Shown: in pieces, positions 1 to 10,900 of the stretch
How positions within the stretch are numbered: position 1 is the first letter of the stretch
Layout: each line of letters begins with the position of its first letter
NCBI GenBank assembly: GCA_010094045.1
Contig: ML986670.1
Coordinates: 16,692-48,497, forward strand
DNA: 31,806 nt
From: Lojkania enalia
Taxonomy: Eukaryota; Ascomycota; Dothideomycetes; Pleosporales
Direction: 5' to 3'
Position numbers and translations under genes: made by a program
The notes under the pieces: model-generated
The model's input: the letters and a program-made list of their open reading frames with translations, nothing else
Told to the model about the DNA's origin: nothing
Database searches by the model: none

Positions 1-271
1 CACTTATACTAATAGGAAGAAGAGTAGAAAGAAGACGCGTGTTAATAGAGGCTAGCCGATTTAAAGGTGCTGTAGATAGTATAGTAAGGCTAGATATAAC
101 TCGCGGACGTATAAAAATAATACTATAGATATAGAAGAATAGGCTACTATATTATATAGTATAATAGAATATAAGAAAGTATAATATTTTACGAAAAGTA
201 GTCGCGATTTTAGTATAGTCTTAGTATTATAATTAGCTTACTTAGATAATTAGCTCGCTTATACTATATAT
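1..271 (+). mobile_element. Pogo/Fot-type DNA transposon, family A, copy A0 (3' end only)
   Basis: This is the 3' end of a Tc1/mariner-superfamily (pogo/Fot) transposon, cut by the window start. It aligns along its whole length with 16394-16663 and with the complement of 29503-29790. It holds the basic C-terminal tail of the transposase (about 1-60), a subterminal region and the right terminal inverted repeat ending near 271, followed by the target dinucleotide TA (272-273). The copy sits inside the protease region of the gypsy element that starts at 274, so it is the younger of the two. The sequence is strongly RIP-like: from base 73 there is no CpA or TpG. No open frame survives. Confidence 0.85.
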
Positions 272-1199
272 TATATAACCTATATTTAACTAGTTTTAAT
301 AGAGAAGTCCTCTATAGAAGAATTATCTTCTACTTAGTTATCTTAACTTTTTAATACCTAAACTATTTAGAGATAGTATATTTTTATATAACTATATTAG
401 AAAAATACTAGTTAATTTTAAAATAGCTATAGATATATAAGTATTATATAAACCTAAACTATAAGAATAAATAGCTAGTTTTTACTACTAACTAATACCT
501 AACTTAATATTTATAATTTACTAGTACTACTATTTACTAATAGGTTATTTAAATAGTTATTAAAAATTATAAACTATCTAAATTTAATATAAAAGAAGAT
601 TCTAAAATAACTAATTTATAACTCTTATATAGTTTAAAGCCTAGATAGTACTATTTAAAGTTCTACTTATTAAACTATACTTAATATAATTACTAGCTAT
701 TTAAGAAACTATACTAGTTAAAAGAACTTAAAATTAAAACTAATCTAATTTTAGATAAAGATTATAGTTAAGAGGATTTATTTAAGCTTAAATATTTAAA
801 GTCTATACTATAGCTAGATATATATTATATAAGTACTATACTACTAGTTTAACTCTTCTAATAATCTAACTATAAAATCTTTACTATATTAATAGTTAAT
901 ATTAATAAAGTTCTAGCTTTAAAGGTATATATTAACCCTATTACTAAAGTACTTAAAGAATACTATAACCTATTATCTATCTTCTTATATAAGGATATAG
1001 ATAAGCTATCTAAACGATAACCGATAATTATAAAATTAAACTAGAGAATAGTAAGTAAACTAACTTTAGTCTACTTTATAAGATATCTTAGAATAAGTTA
1101 AAGGTATTAAAGAAGTACTTTAATAAGAACTTATCTAAAAGATTTATTAGAGTAAGTTTATTATTAGTAGCTATATCTATAATCTTTATAAAGAAACCT

Positions 1200-2290
1200 A
1201 GAAGTAGTTTTTAATTCTATATAAATTATAAAGCCCTAAATACTATTACTATTAAGAACTAATACCCGATTCTACTAATCTAAGAAATATTAACCCAACT
1301 TAATAAGGCTAAATACTATATAAAACTCGATATTATTACTATATTTAATAAGTTAAAAATTGCTAAAGAATATAAATAGAAGACTATTTTTCGTATATAT
1401 TATAGACTATTTAAATACCTAGTAATACCCTTTAACCTAGCTAATATTTTAAATATATTCTAGTACTTTATAAATAATATACTAAAATTATACTTTAATA
1501 TATTTTATACTACCTATATTAATAATATTCTAATATTTAGTAAGAATCTAAAGGATTATAAGTAGTATATCTAGCTAGTCTTTAAAGCCTTAAGAGTAAA
1601 TAGTTTACAACTTAATATAGATAAATATAAGTTCTATTAGTTAGAAGTAACCTATCTAAAATATATAATTACTATAGAAGAAATCTATATAAACTTAAAA
1701 AAGGTAGAGATAATTATTAACTAGAAATACTCTAAAAATATAAAAGATATTTAAGCTTTTATAGGCTTCGTAAACTTCTACTAATAATTTATTAGCAACT
1801 TTTTATGAAAAGTCTCCCCCTTAGTAGTTTTAACTAGAATAATAGCTATTAATATTCCTTCGACTATCTAAAGAATATCTTTATTTCTATACTAATTTTC
1901 TAATATTTTAACCTTAGACTACTAATAGTAGTAGAAGCTAATATATCTAATTTTATAATAGCTAGTATACTATTCTAAAGAGGTGCTAACGGTAAACTAA
2001 AACCTATTACCTACTTCTCTAAGCGTATAAACTCTACTAAAGGTAACTATAAAATATATAATAAGAAGCTACTTATAATTATCTAATATTTTAAGTAAGA
2101 GAGGCCTAAATTAGAAGGTATAGTATTTCTTATAGAAGTACTAAACAATTATAAGAACCTATAATACTTTATAATAATAAAATAGTTAAACTACTAATAG
2201 GCCTATTAATTAGAATATTTATTAAGGTTTAACTTTAGTATTATATACTAATCCGGAAAATTTAGAGAGAAGCCTAATATCTTAACTTAA
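1200..2290 (+). pseudogene. Reverse transcriptase and RNase H pseudogene of gypsy copy B'
   Basis: The translation read through TAG/TAA follows the Ty3/gypsy RT order. An FxIDYRALN block comes at about 1210, then RYPIPLI at about 1265, TKLDI at about 1320, a WKTAF-like block near 1375, the FGLANA block at about 1430 and the catalytic box at about 1515. In that box both Asp codons read Asn (GAY to AAT). RNase H follows with an EAnasDF-like start (about 1935), an AYFSKR-like block (about 2005) and a YRPGK-like segment (about 2250). This is the polymerase of the retroelement, which in life copies its RNA into DNA in the particle. Many Gln and Trp codons are TAG or TAA, the change expected from C-to-T on either strand. 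No activity is possible. Confidence 0.85.
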
Positions 2291-2599
2291 AGGTTATAAG
2301 ATAAATCTATATAAAAAGAAGTTTATAGAGGTTATTAATAGATATTATTTCGTCTTAAACTATTCTAATAGATAGAAGTAGGCCGATCGATTATAGAGAT
2401 TATCGACGAAGAATACCTAAATAATAATCTAATCTAAGATACTTTAAAGCTATTAAAAGAAGAAGTTTATTAATTTAAACTTCTAATTCTAGCTAACTAT
2501 AAAGAATATAATAACTGATTATACTACTAAAATCGACTTATAGTACTAAACTATAATAAGCTAAAGCTTAAACTACTATAAGCTATTTATAACTTACTA

Positions 2600-3500
2600 T
2601 CTAGTAGATACTCTAGTTAAGAAAAGACCTTAGAACTACTCTAGTATAAGTACTATTAGTTAAGAATATTCGACTTAATATAATAATATATAGGCTATTA
2701 TTATATATACTAAAGAAGTAAGATTTTTAGAGAGAAGTATTATAGACTACTAAAACTATTACCTATACCTAAATAAAGGTTTTAAGATATTTCTATAAAC
2801 TTTATAACTAATCTACTAGAATTAGAAGATTATATAAATATTATAGTAGTAGTTAATAAGTTTAGTAAGTATAGATACTTAATACTATATATAAGAATTA
2901 AAGCTTCTAATATTATTTAACAATTCTATTACTATATATAGGTTTATTATAGACTATTATATACTATTATATTTAATTATAAAATATAGTTTATTTTATC
3001 TTCTATTAAAAGCTCTATAAACAGCTGTAAATTAATATATATATATTAACCAACTTCTATTTAGAGACTAATAGTTAGATAGAGAACTCTAATATAGTAA
3101 TAGAATAAGTTCTCTAAGTTTATACTAACTATAAATAAGATAACTAGATTAAATAGCTGCTAATAACGCAGTTTAAAGTAAATAATATAGTATTTAAATT
3201 AATAAAAATCTCTCTATTTCTAGCCTACTTTAGCTAGTACCTTTAAATAGGCTTCGAGCTGTTTATAGGGATCTATTAACTACTAAAATAGTCCCTAATA
3301 GCCTAGAAAGCTAATAGACTAGTTAATAAGATAAAGAATATTATAGAGTATATTAGAGAAGAACTTACCTAGATGTAAGCGTTCTAATAAAAGTATACTA
3401 ATTGTAAACGCGTACTAGCTCCTAACTACTAGGTTAGTAATTTAGTCTAGCTAGACGCTAGAAATATATATATATAAAGACCGTTGAAAAAGCTTAACTA
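2600..3500 (+). pseudogene. Integrase pseudogene of gypsy copy B'
   Basis: The integrase segment of the family B gypsy element is recognised by a PLPIPK block followed by a [12 protein letters not shown] block (about 2760-2830), which carries the first catalytic Asp of the DDE core. The block VVVVDKFSKY then appears as a degraded version (about 2845-2875). It aligns with the complement of about 20450-21350 in the other copy. It would have inserted the cDNA into host chromatin. It is broken by numerous in-frame TAA/TAG codons, and the second and third catalytic residues are not recognisable with confidence. Confidence 0.7.
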
Positions 3501-3844
3501 GAAGAATATAAGCCTTTATAAGATTATTGCAAAGGTATTCTTATATACTTATAAATTAAAACTACTTAAATTAGCTAAAATATATTCTATATTCTATATA
3601 TTACTATTATAGCTAGTACCTAAATCGTTTAACTACTTATTTAGTTAATAAGTATATAATTCTAAACCTATTAAAATTAATAGAGAACTAGAATACCTTA
3701 TCGAGTAAATAGAAGACCTCTACTATAACTAATAGAGATACTAGTATAAATATCTAGTTAAATAGACTAGCTATTATAACCTAGAATAGTATCCGGCTAG
3801 TAACTTTACTAAAACAACTACTATAGAAGATTACTACGCTAGAA

Positions 3845-4230
3845 ACTTAAATAAATAAGACCTAAATATAATATTATATTTAGATTCTTAATTAGATATT
3901 AGAGTCTAATTTAAGTATATTTCTAGACGCCTATAATAATACTATACTAATATAATACTAGTAATAATACTACTACTAATCCCTAGTATAGTACTACTAT
4001 ATAAGCTAAACTGACCTAATCTCTAATATAGTATTACTATTAACTACTAGTCGCGCTAATATATATATAACCTAGCTTAACCTCTAGTATAATACTACTA
4101 TATAATAATAACTAATTATACTAATATACCTACAACCTTAATTAATACTAGTATTAATAACTACTACTTAATTATAAATAACCTAAATATAATATAAAGA
4201 TATAACTTATAGAAGCTTATAATTAAAAGA
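3845..4230 (+). other. Non-coding 3' region of gypsy copy B' with degraded internal repeats
   Basis: Between the integrase and the purine tract lies a region matching the complement of about 19520-20065. The short unit containing TAGTATAGTACTACTATA recurs, but only about three units can be picked out (about 3975-4130). The other copy holds about twice that number. No coding sequence is recognised. Confidence 0.6.
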
Positions 4231-4237
4231 GAGGTAC

Positions 4238-4540
4238 TATTATAGTAATATTATAATACCTTTATACCTATACTACTCTTACTATAATATCTAAACCAGC
4301 TGCTAGTAATAGCTATTAGCTACTAGCTAGAATATAACCGACTTATCTTAACTATAATAGAGGAAGGTTTTACTAACCTAGCTAGCCTATATAGTAGTAT
4401 AGACCTAACTTCTATAAAAATCTATATAATATAGATATTTATATTCTTTATATAATATTTTAATATTTATACGTAGTATATAGTAATAGAGTTAACTACT
4501 TAAAGTACGATTAACTAACTATATATAAACGTCTATAATA
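4238..4540 (+). repeat. 3' LTR of gypsy copy B' (303 bp)
   Basis: The unit starts TATTATAG directly after the purine tract and ends CTATAATA. It has the same length and alignment as the LTRs at 19215-19517 and 25081-25383, read on the opposite strand. It is far more AT-rich than those two. The expected TG...CA ends have become TA...TA, as G-to-A/C-to-T mutation would produce. Confidence 0.85.
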
Positions 4541-5254
4541 AAAGTAGTAAATATAGTAGATAAACTATTAGATATATATAGTAGAATACTTATAAGAAAG
4601 AATTAATCTAAACGATTTATAATATATATAAATAAATTTAAAATAGCTTTTAATTAAATAAAGAATTATTAAAGAATAAATTAAGAGAATTTAAAGGTTA
4701 TTAATATATAGTTTAAACTCGTATAAAATATAATTGTAAAATATAGTATATATAATAATAATATTTATAACTTTAATAAGATAGGCTTTTAGATAGGTAT
4801 TATTAGTATTATAAAGGTTATTATAGGTTTAGAATATTGCGCTTCTTTAAGCTTATAACTCTAAGCTTAAAAAGTAATTAGAAGAGGTAACTAAGTATAA
4901 AATATATAAAAGAAAGTATGTTTAGTATAGTAGTATAGTATTATATAGTAAGGGATCTTTATACGTAGCTGCTAAGGTATCTATAAACTCTCAACCCTTT
5001 AAGAAGACTTGTAGTACTAATACTTAAGAAAGAGCCTAACTAGCTTAATGCTACTATAGTAACTGTAGTAAGACTAGATATAACGCTTATACGTGCTAAA
5101 AGGATAGTAGGAAAAATTCTGAATTAGATAAAAGTGTATTATATATAGGATCTCTTATTAGAATAAAGTAAATTAACTTTTCGTATATAGTATTCGTTGC
5201 GCTAAGAAAAAGTAGCCGCTTTAATAGGGTAGCTGCTTCGATAGTTGAATATAT
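4541..5254 (+). mobile_element. Pogo/Fot transposon, family B, 3' remnant with internal deletion
   Basis: This is the remnant of a second pogo/Fot family whose full-length copy is at 16945-18793. Bases 4541-4840 match 17310-17590, the region between the N-terminal HTH and the first DDE motif, ending with an NFNKIGF-like block (NFDETGF in the family). At about 4842 the sequence jumps to the equivalent of about 18375, so about 775 bp of the catalytic core is missing. It then runs through the C-terminal CCHC knuckle-like segment (about 5045-5100, SNCSKTRYN...TC) to the right terminal inverted repeat (about 5185-5254), which ends GAATATAT followed by TA 5255-5256. Its 5' part lies left of the gypsy insertion and outside the window. 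It could not be autonomous. Confidence 0.85.
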
Positions 5255-5256
5255 TA

Positions 5257-5940
5257 TTAATATTACTACTATAGCTAATTTATATAGCCTAAGCTTCTTT
5301 ATTAGAAATAATATAGAGAAAGTAGTAGATTAATACGACTAAACTTACTGTAATTACGATTGAGGGTATTAACTAAGGATATTAGAGAAACAACTAAGAG
5401 ATTTGAGGGAAGGCCGACTAGCTATTTCTATATATATAATAAAAAGAAAGTAGATATAAAATAGCGAGAAGTTTAGTACTGATGCTAGATTCGTGATTTT
5501 TATATGCGAGCTCTAAATACTTACCGGTTTTTAGCTAGTTGCTTAGCTTATTAGTCTCCTATAACTATCGTATATTTTATAGATCCTGTATAAGATGTAG
5601 TAGATAATTAAACTATTAGCCGAGTAGTTACTAATAAACTCGTTTCTACTATATTATTAAGGTAGAAATTTGTCTATTAAATTTATGGGAATTAATTAAC
5701 TCTAGTAGTAAACATATAGCCAGCGCTAAAATACCTAAGCTGCCTAGCTTTCTAAGCGATTTTATAACAATTTCTTTTCTTCCTCCTCCTCCTCTTCTTT
5801 ATCTAACCCTATTTTATATCTTTTAATATAATATATTCCTACGGCCGTAGAAATTTGTAAGAGCTTTATTATCTCAGTCTCTAGATCTTATAGGTAGAAT
5901 ATCTTATATAAGGTTGTTATATTATTATATATACTACGCT
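5257..5940. other. Unassigned sequence, no gene recognised
   Basis: This stretch lies between the Fot-B remnant and the kinase pseudogene. It is less depleted in CpA/TpG than the transposons and matches none of the other repeats in the window. I see no coding sequence on either strand. A short pyrimidine tract of CCT repeats (about 5777-5803; GAGGAGG on the other strand) lies just past the kinase 3' end. It has no CpA and so would escape RIP. Confidence 0.5.
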
Positions 5941-6602
5941 ATATTAATAATAATAGCTTATATTAATATTTTAAGTATAGGTAGAATTTCGTATACTTAG
6001 TATTACTGGGAGTTAGGAATGTAAATAGTACTACTAATGTTAAAAGGTAATAAATAGAGTAGGTTCCGCGTATCCTAATCTTCTACGGGTTCTAAAATAG
6101 GGAAATACCGTTTATAGTTTCTAATATAGGCCTTATTATTTAAGCGATGTCTCGGCGCTCGCTAATTACCTATATTATACTTATTATAACTATAGAACGA
6201 GTAAACATTAAATATAAAGGCTTCTCCTATTCTTACATCTATTATTATATTACTATCCTAGTAATCTCCGTATATAAGGTAGGGCTTTAAGACGCGACCG
6301 TTAGATTATAGCGGTAATAGAAGGCGGGGGATAACTTTTTCTAAGGTAAGCTTACAAATTATATCAAATTCAGGCTATTTTAGGATTAGCTTAGCTAAAT
6401 CTATAATATAACAGATATATAGACTATATAACGTATACTAGGAGTCTTCCCACATATTAATAGCCTAAGTAATACGGGTATAATAGATAGATATATAGAA
6501 TCCAAATTTTCCGGTAGAAGAGATAGAGCGGTAGTATAGGTCTATAAGCCCTGCAGCTAATTTAATAGGGTCTATAAGCTTCTTATATTAGCTTTTAACT
6601 TA

Positions 6603-6688
6603 CTAACTATTATATATATCGGTTATATTAGTTTAGACAGGCGTTATATAGATATTTAATATAGTAGTTTAAAAAATAAAAGATATAC
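6603..6688 (-). other. Likely intron 2 of the kinase pseudogene (about 86 bp)
   Basis: It begins GTATAT after the DIGK segment. The stretch that follows shows no family similarity, and the frame changes before KLIDPIKLAAG. An 86-bp intron ending TTAG fits the phase. Other nearby AG sites are possible, so the 3' edge is uncertain. Confidence 0.45.
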
Positions 6689-6865
6689 CTATTTACCAAT
6701 ATCTTAAAAAGCAGTAAGTAAGAAATATATTTCCGGTTCGTATTATTCGTACCTACTCTATATGTATAGCTTCGGTATAAAGTAGGAAGAAATGGTGTAG
6801 ATAGCCTTAAGGGATTCATACTCCCCCTTATATATATATCTTCCTATTTCTCTAAAAGAGACAAC

Positions 6866-6918
6866 CTATAAACGATATTATTACTTATAATTATAGTATT
6901 TGTGTTAAAGAGTTAAAC
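6866..6918 (-). other. Likely intron 1 of the kinase pseudogene (53 bp)
   Basis: On the minus strand it begins GTTTAA after the YYFLK exon and ends TATAG. Removing 53 bp joins the two kinase frames exactly (codon phase 0 to 1) and gives a continuous segment into REIGR and GEYES. The size is typical for a filamentous fungus. A clear branch site is not visible. Confidence 0.6.
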
Positions 6919-7094
6919 CTTTAAGAAATAGTACTCTATCTCCCCGGAGGGTAACTGGACGAAAACCTTCGCTGTATTACCCTATAAGGATTCCCTATAG
7001 TTAAGAGCGTAAATTAATTTAGATTTAGGCGTAGAAAAGGCTAAGATAGGATTAATCGTATCTATAAATAAGTAGATAAGGGTGTATACTAGTA

Positions 7095-7925
7095 ATAACA
7101 CTCTTATCTACTTCGTAGTATCCGCTGACTTAAGGAGGAAGGAATGGCTCTAACAGAGTCTTTTTAATAGCTTTCTACACTTCTCCTATAGCGATATTAG
7201 AAATAGTATACTCTTTCTTACCGCCTATAATTAGAAAGGGTGATTTATTAATAGAATAATCAGCGTTAACCTTATATAGAATTCTAGTAATTTCCTAGGA
7301 ATTATAATAAATAGCTCTTATTTAGAACTAGACTAAGAGAATCTAAGTACGCTGTAATTATATATTAAGGTATATATTAGGATTATATAGTATAATTTAG
7401 GGTATAAGCCGATAGTAAAAGTAAAGTAGAGAATAATAATAGCTGCTATAATCTAATTAGAGTAGAATAGGACGGTCTATACGGAAGGTGCAGTTTACAG
7501 AATATATAAGTAAATCAGCGCGTGCTCCGCTACTAATCCTTTAATATAAGGTATTTATATTATATACGTGCGGTTAGTAGAATATAGTTTCCTAGCTAAG
7601 ATTCGGCGAAATAAGAAAGCTAGCTAATCCTTGAGGGCCGTAGAACGCGCGAGAAGTAGACGCCCAACCTCTTCTTTAGTATTACTAGCTCTAATATATA
7701 TTTTCTTATACTGCTTTTATTATTATATATAGCTCTAGGTCCTAGTATAGTAAGTATACTCTCTCTAGACCTCCGAAATACTACCCTTAGCTGGCTGTCT
7801 TATTTACTTTACCCTGTTAACTTAGATATCCTATATAGCTTTAAAGGCTAAGACTGCAATCAGACCCTACCTCTAAGTATAGTAATAGCGATGAGTTTAA
7901 TAATACTAAGACAATTTTTAATATT
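7095..7925. other. Intergenic region between divergent kinase and NLR pseudogenes
   Basis: This region of about 0.8 kb should have held both promoters. I recognise no coding sequence, RNA gene or match to the repeats in this window. It is less RIP-like than the transposons: CpA, TpG and GC-rich words such as GAACGCGCGAG are present. No specific promoter element can be supported. Confidence 0.5.
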
Positions 7926-7929
7926 AGTA

Positions 7930-10900
7930 GGTAGTAGTTTAAAGCTGTATTTAAATTATTTGCGACGATTCCTATATATGTAAAACATAGCAACTTTTAA
8001 AGAAGCGGCTCCTACGCGTCTACTATAAGTATATTAAGCCCCACGGAAGCTAGCAAGAGAATAAGCTAGGGAAGACCGTCTCCTAATAAGATTAGGCTCT
8101 AGCTTATACTCGATAGTCTATATTCTATTAGGGACCTTATATTTATTTATAGTCTTAGAGGAAGTACTTAGAAAACTTAGAGTTAGAACCGGGATATATT
8201 TAATTTCTAGCCGAGCTAGCTAGCTTATAAAGAAGACTTGTTAACGTTTAGAATATTTACCTTTAGCTATAATTCTAACTAGAAGGGTAATAGAATAAAT
8301 CTTAATATATCTAATTTTATAAAAGACCTCCTACTCTAAATACTAATATTTATAAGTAGTAATAGTAATCCTATTAGAAATAAGAATATTATTTTTATTA
8401 CCTATTTAATAGGTAGGTTAGTTATTAAAAAAGTATACCTCCTTAGAAAAACCGACAGTTAATTTTCTAGTATTATTTCTAAGTTTTTTAGGATAGTATT
8501 CTTAGTAACTCCTTACTAAAGAGTATAATCAGCAACTATACTAAATAATATATTTATAATACTTCCTCTTAATCTTTAACCGAAGGTATATATTATAGAT
8601 CTCTAGGTGTATTTAAATACCCTTTATAAAATTAACAAGTAGTTTCGCTACTACTACTAGGATTTAGTACTAGTATTATATTTTAAGACCTAAAAAACAA
8701 GCCTTAGCTCTAAATAAGTTCTAGTAAGGACCTAAGATTTCTATTATTTAATAGCTATTTATTAATATAGCCAGCTTATAGAAAAAGACTCTACGGTATT
8801 ATAATATTTAGGAGAGCTTTCCAGCCCGCTATATACAAATTATTATACTATATATAAGTTCTAAAATCGAATAGATCCTAATTATATTAGTATCCGGAAT
8901 ACTATTAGCTATTTAGCTAAGAAATTAAGCTTACTAGAAGGTATTACATCATCTATTTATTTATATATATTCTGATAAGCTAACTAGAAGCGAAAGGTAG
9001 TAGTATAGAAGATTATCGTAGTATTAAAATAATACTAGGTATTTATAATACTAGAGAAGACGATAGCCTTAGATTAATATAGACCAGGAGGATAGATGGA
9101 ACTTTCTAATAGTTTACCAAAAAGGCGGGTTTTATTAATTAGTAGAAGAATAAAGGCGCGAGAAACTTACCTTTAATATTTTAGCTATTCAGCTTACTAG
9201 CAACCGGAAAAACAACCCTCTTAAGCATCGCTTTAGGCCATCTTTAAGTTCTTGTTAGCAGCTGTTAGTACCACTTCTTTTCTATAGGGTATAGAACTCG
9301 ATGTACTACAGCCTATTATCTACGGTCTATTACAGTACAACTTGCTAGAATAAGTCCTAAATTCCGGTAAACGCTATTTACTTTTTATATAGAAACTGGA
9401 ATAAAATTCGCCTTATAAGATTAAGAGTTTAAAATAATCTAGGAGAAGATTTTTAAGAGAATTATCTTTAAGATTATATTTTAGAAACTATTGTATTGGA
9501 TCTTTAATACGGTTAATAAAGTAGACTTCCCCTCTCTATTTACAAGCGCATTAATAAAGTTAAAGCTAACTAGCCTAATTAAGATCTTTTTAAGCAGCAG
9601 ACCTATAAAAATTCTAATATTGTTGAGCTAGTATACCCCTTCTATTATAACTTTCTTCTTATTTAAGGTTAATATAGAAGATAATATTCGGACTTATATT
9701 ATAAATATAATCTATAACATTCTTCCAGCTAATAAGAAGGTTTAATATAATCTTACAGATTAAGTCCTTATAAAGGTATTAGGATCTTTTTTCTAAGTTC
9801 GTTTAGCTTTAGAATTGTTATAAAATAGCTAGTATATTTAGAATAATATTAGAAAGGCCTTAACGAATTTACTAAGTAGTATAATAGTATTATACGAACG
9901 TATACTCGAAAAAATTCTATCTTAAGCTCTAAGGTTTTAGTTACTAGCGAAGAGGATGCTAATATAGGTTACTTATAGCTGGAGACCTCTAGGAGTTAAT
10001 AAGTTTAGGACTATACTTAAGCCTAAATATATAGAGTTCTTAAACTTTAAAGATATAGTTAACTAGATCTATAGCTATTTTATTATAATTAAGAGTAGCC
10101 AGGTTTTTCTTATTTATACTACCGCGCAGTAGTTCCTTACTACTAAGCAAGGCTAGTATCTTACATTTATTAAAGTTCGATAAGCTAATAATTATATTAC
10201 CGTACGTTGTCTTACGTATCTTTTATAAGATTGCTGGTAGTATATATTTTAGATATTCTGTGCGGTTAACTATGTAGAAGATAGCTAGTTATATATATTA
10301 AACATTTATTTAACCGAATAAGAATTCCTGTTCTTATAGTATACTATATACTACTAAGTATACTATATGTTAAAATCGTCTACATTTTTAAAGGAGGTTA
10401 CTAATATACTAAAGATATTCTTCTCTAACTATTATTTATCCTGAGTTGAAACGATTATACTATCTACTAATTTACGCTACTTAACTAGGTTTGTAAAATA
10501 TCTGAAAGCTTATTTAAAATGAAAAAGATTAGTAATAGTATAAAATAAGTTATTGTTTCTACTTAAAAGCCTATAAGAGGCTCCTAAAAACGACCTATAA
10601 TAGCTATAATCCTAGGCTATAGATCTTATTTAAGCCGTTAGAAAATTTGGACCAATTTTAATATCTAGTCCATCTTTAATATATCGTGATATACCTCTAT
10701 TCTACCTATAAAACTTAATACTTAGGCGTATATACAGAAAGCCTACGTATAGTAAACTTTACGTTAATAGTATACTGTTAGATAGCTGAGATAATCGCCT
10801 TACAACCGTTACGGTTAATAATAACCGAATAATATCTAAAGTATTATCGATAGAAGCTTACTTTATAATCCTTATTAGAAGTATTAGCTATATTAGTATC

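Larger units (their letters stand above)
274..4540 (+). mobile_element. Ty3/gypsy LTR retrotransposon, family B, copy B' (5'-truncated, heavily mutated)
   Basis: This is a decayed Ty3/gypsy pol region with its 3' LTR. Reading through stops shows, in order: the end of the protease/linker (274-600), reverse transcriptase (about 1200-1560, with the YxDD box read as YINN at about 1515), RNase H (about 1900-2290) and integrase (about 2600-3500, with a core segment reading DFITDLPE). A non-coding 3' region, a purine tract (GAGAGG, about 4229) and the LTR follow. It is the same family as the better-preserved copy at 19215-25383 and can be aligned to it throughout. The 5' LTR, gag and most of the protease lie outside the window, beyond the Fot-A0 insertion at TA 272-273. 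It is inserted in a Fot-B element; AAAGT follows the LTR, but the left duplication is not visible. It is inactive, with stops throughout. Confidence 0.9.
5950..7090 (-). pseudogene. Fructosamine/ketosamine-3-kinase family pseudogene
   Basis: This is a decayed member of the fructosamine-kinase family (protein-ribulosamine/ketosamine 3-kinase), cytosolic enzymes that phosphorylate sugar adducts on proteins so that they fall off. Reading from 7090 down: an N-terminal segment (about 7070-6980); NTAKVFVQLPSGEIEYYFLK (6978-6919), the strand pair carrying the ATP-binding Lys; GEYESLKAI (about 6823); the YEPEIYFLL block (about 6740); STGKFGF (about 6515); a catalytic loop reading YGDYxDSN (6249-6275), normally HGDLWDxN; NIGNxRAPRHRL (about 6145-6176); and EPVEDxDxRNLLY (about 6050-6090). 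Two likely introns restore the frame. Catalytic His reads Tyr and conserved Trp codons are TAG, all explained by C-to-T/G-to-A. It is divergent from the NLR pseudogene. The 63-codon open frame at 6628-6819 is an out-of-frame shadow of this gene. The exact start and stop are uncertain. Confidence 0.85.

Noticed and set aside
5776..5805. CCT/GGA trinucleotide tract as a functional motif
   Set aside because: It is short and simple. It stands out mainly because it contains no CpA and so resists this kind of mutation; no function can be supported.
6628..6819. 63-codon open frame on the minus strand
   Set aside because: It overlaps exon 1/2 of the kinase pseudogene in a different frame, crosses the proposed second intron and shows no family similarity. 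It is a chance open frame.
7891..7983. Short ATG frame near the NLR 5' end (ATGAGTTTAATAATA...)
   Set aside because: It is about 30 codons long and lies in a different frame from the NLR hydrolase exon, so it does not define the NLR start.
9200..9217. The intact P-loop as a sign that the NLR is still functional
   Set aside because: Stops occur on both sides in the same frame, so the domain cannot be translated as part of a protein.
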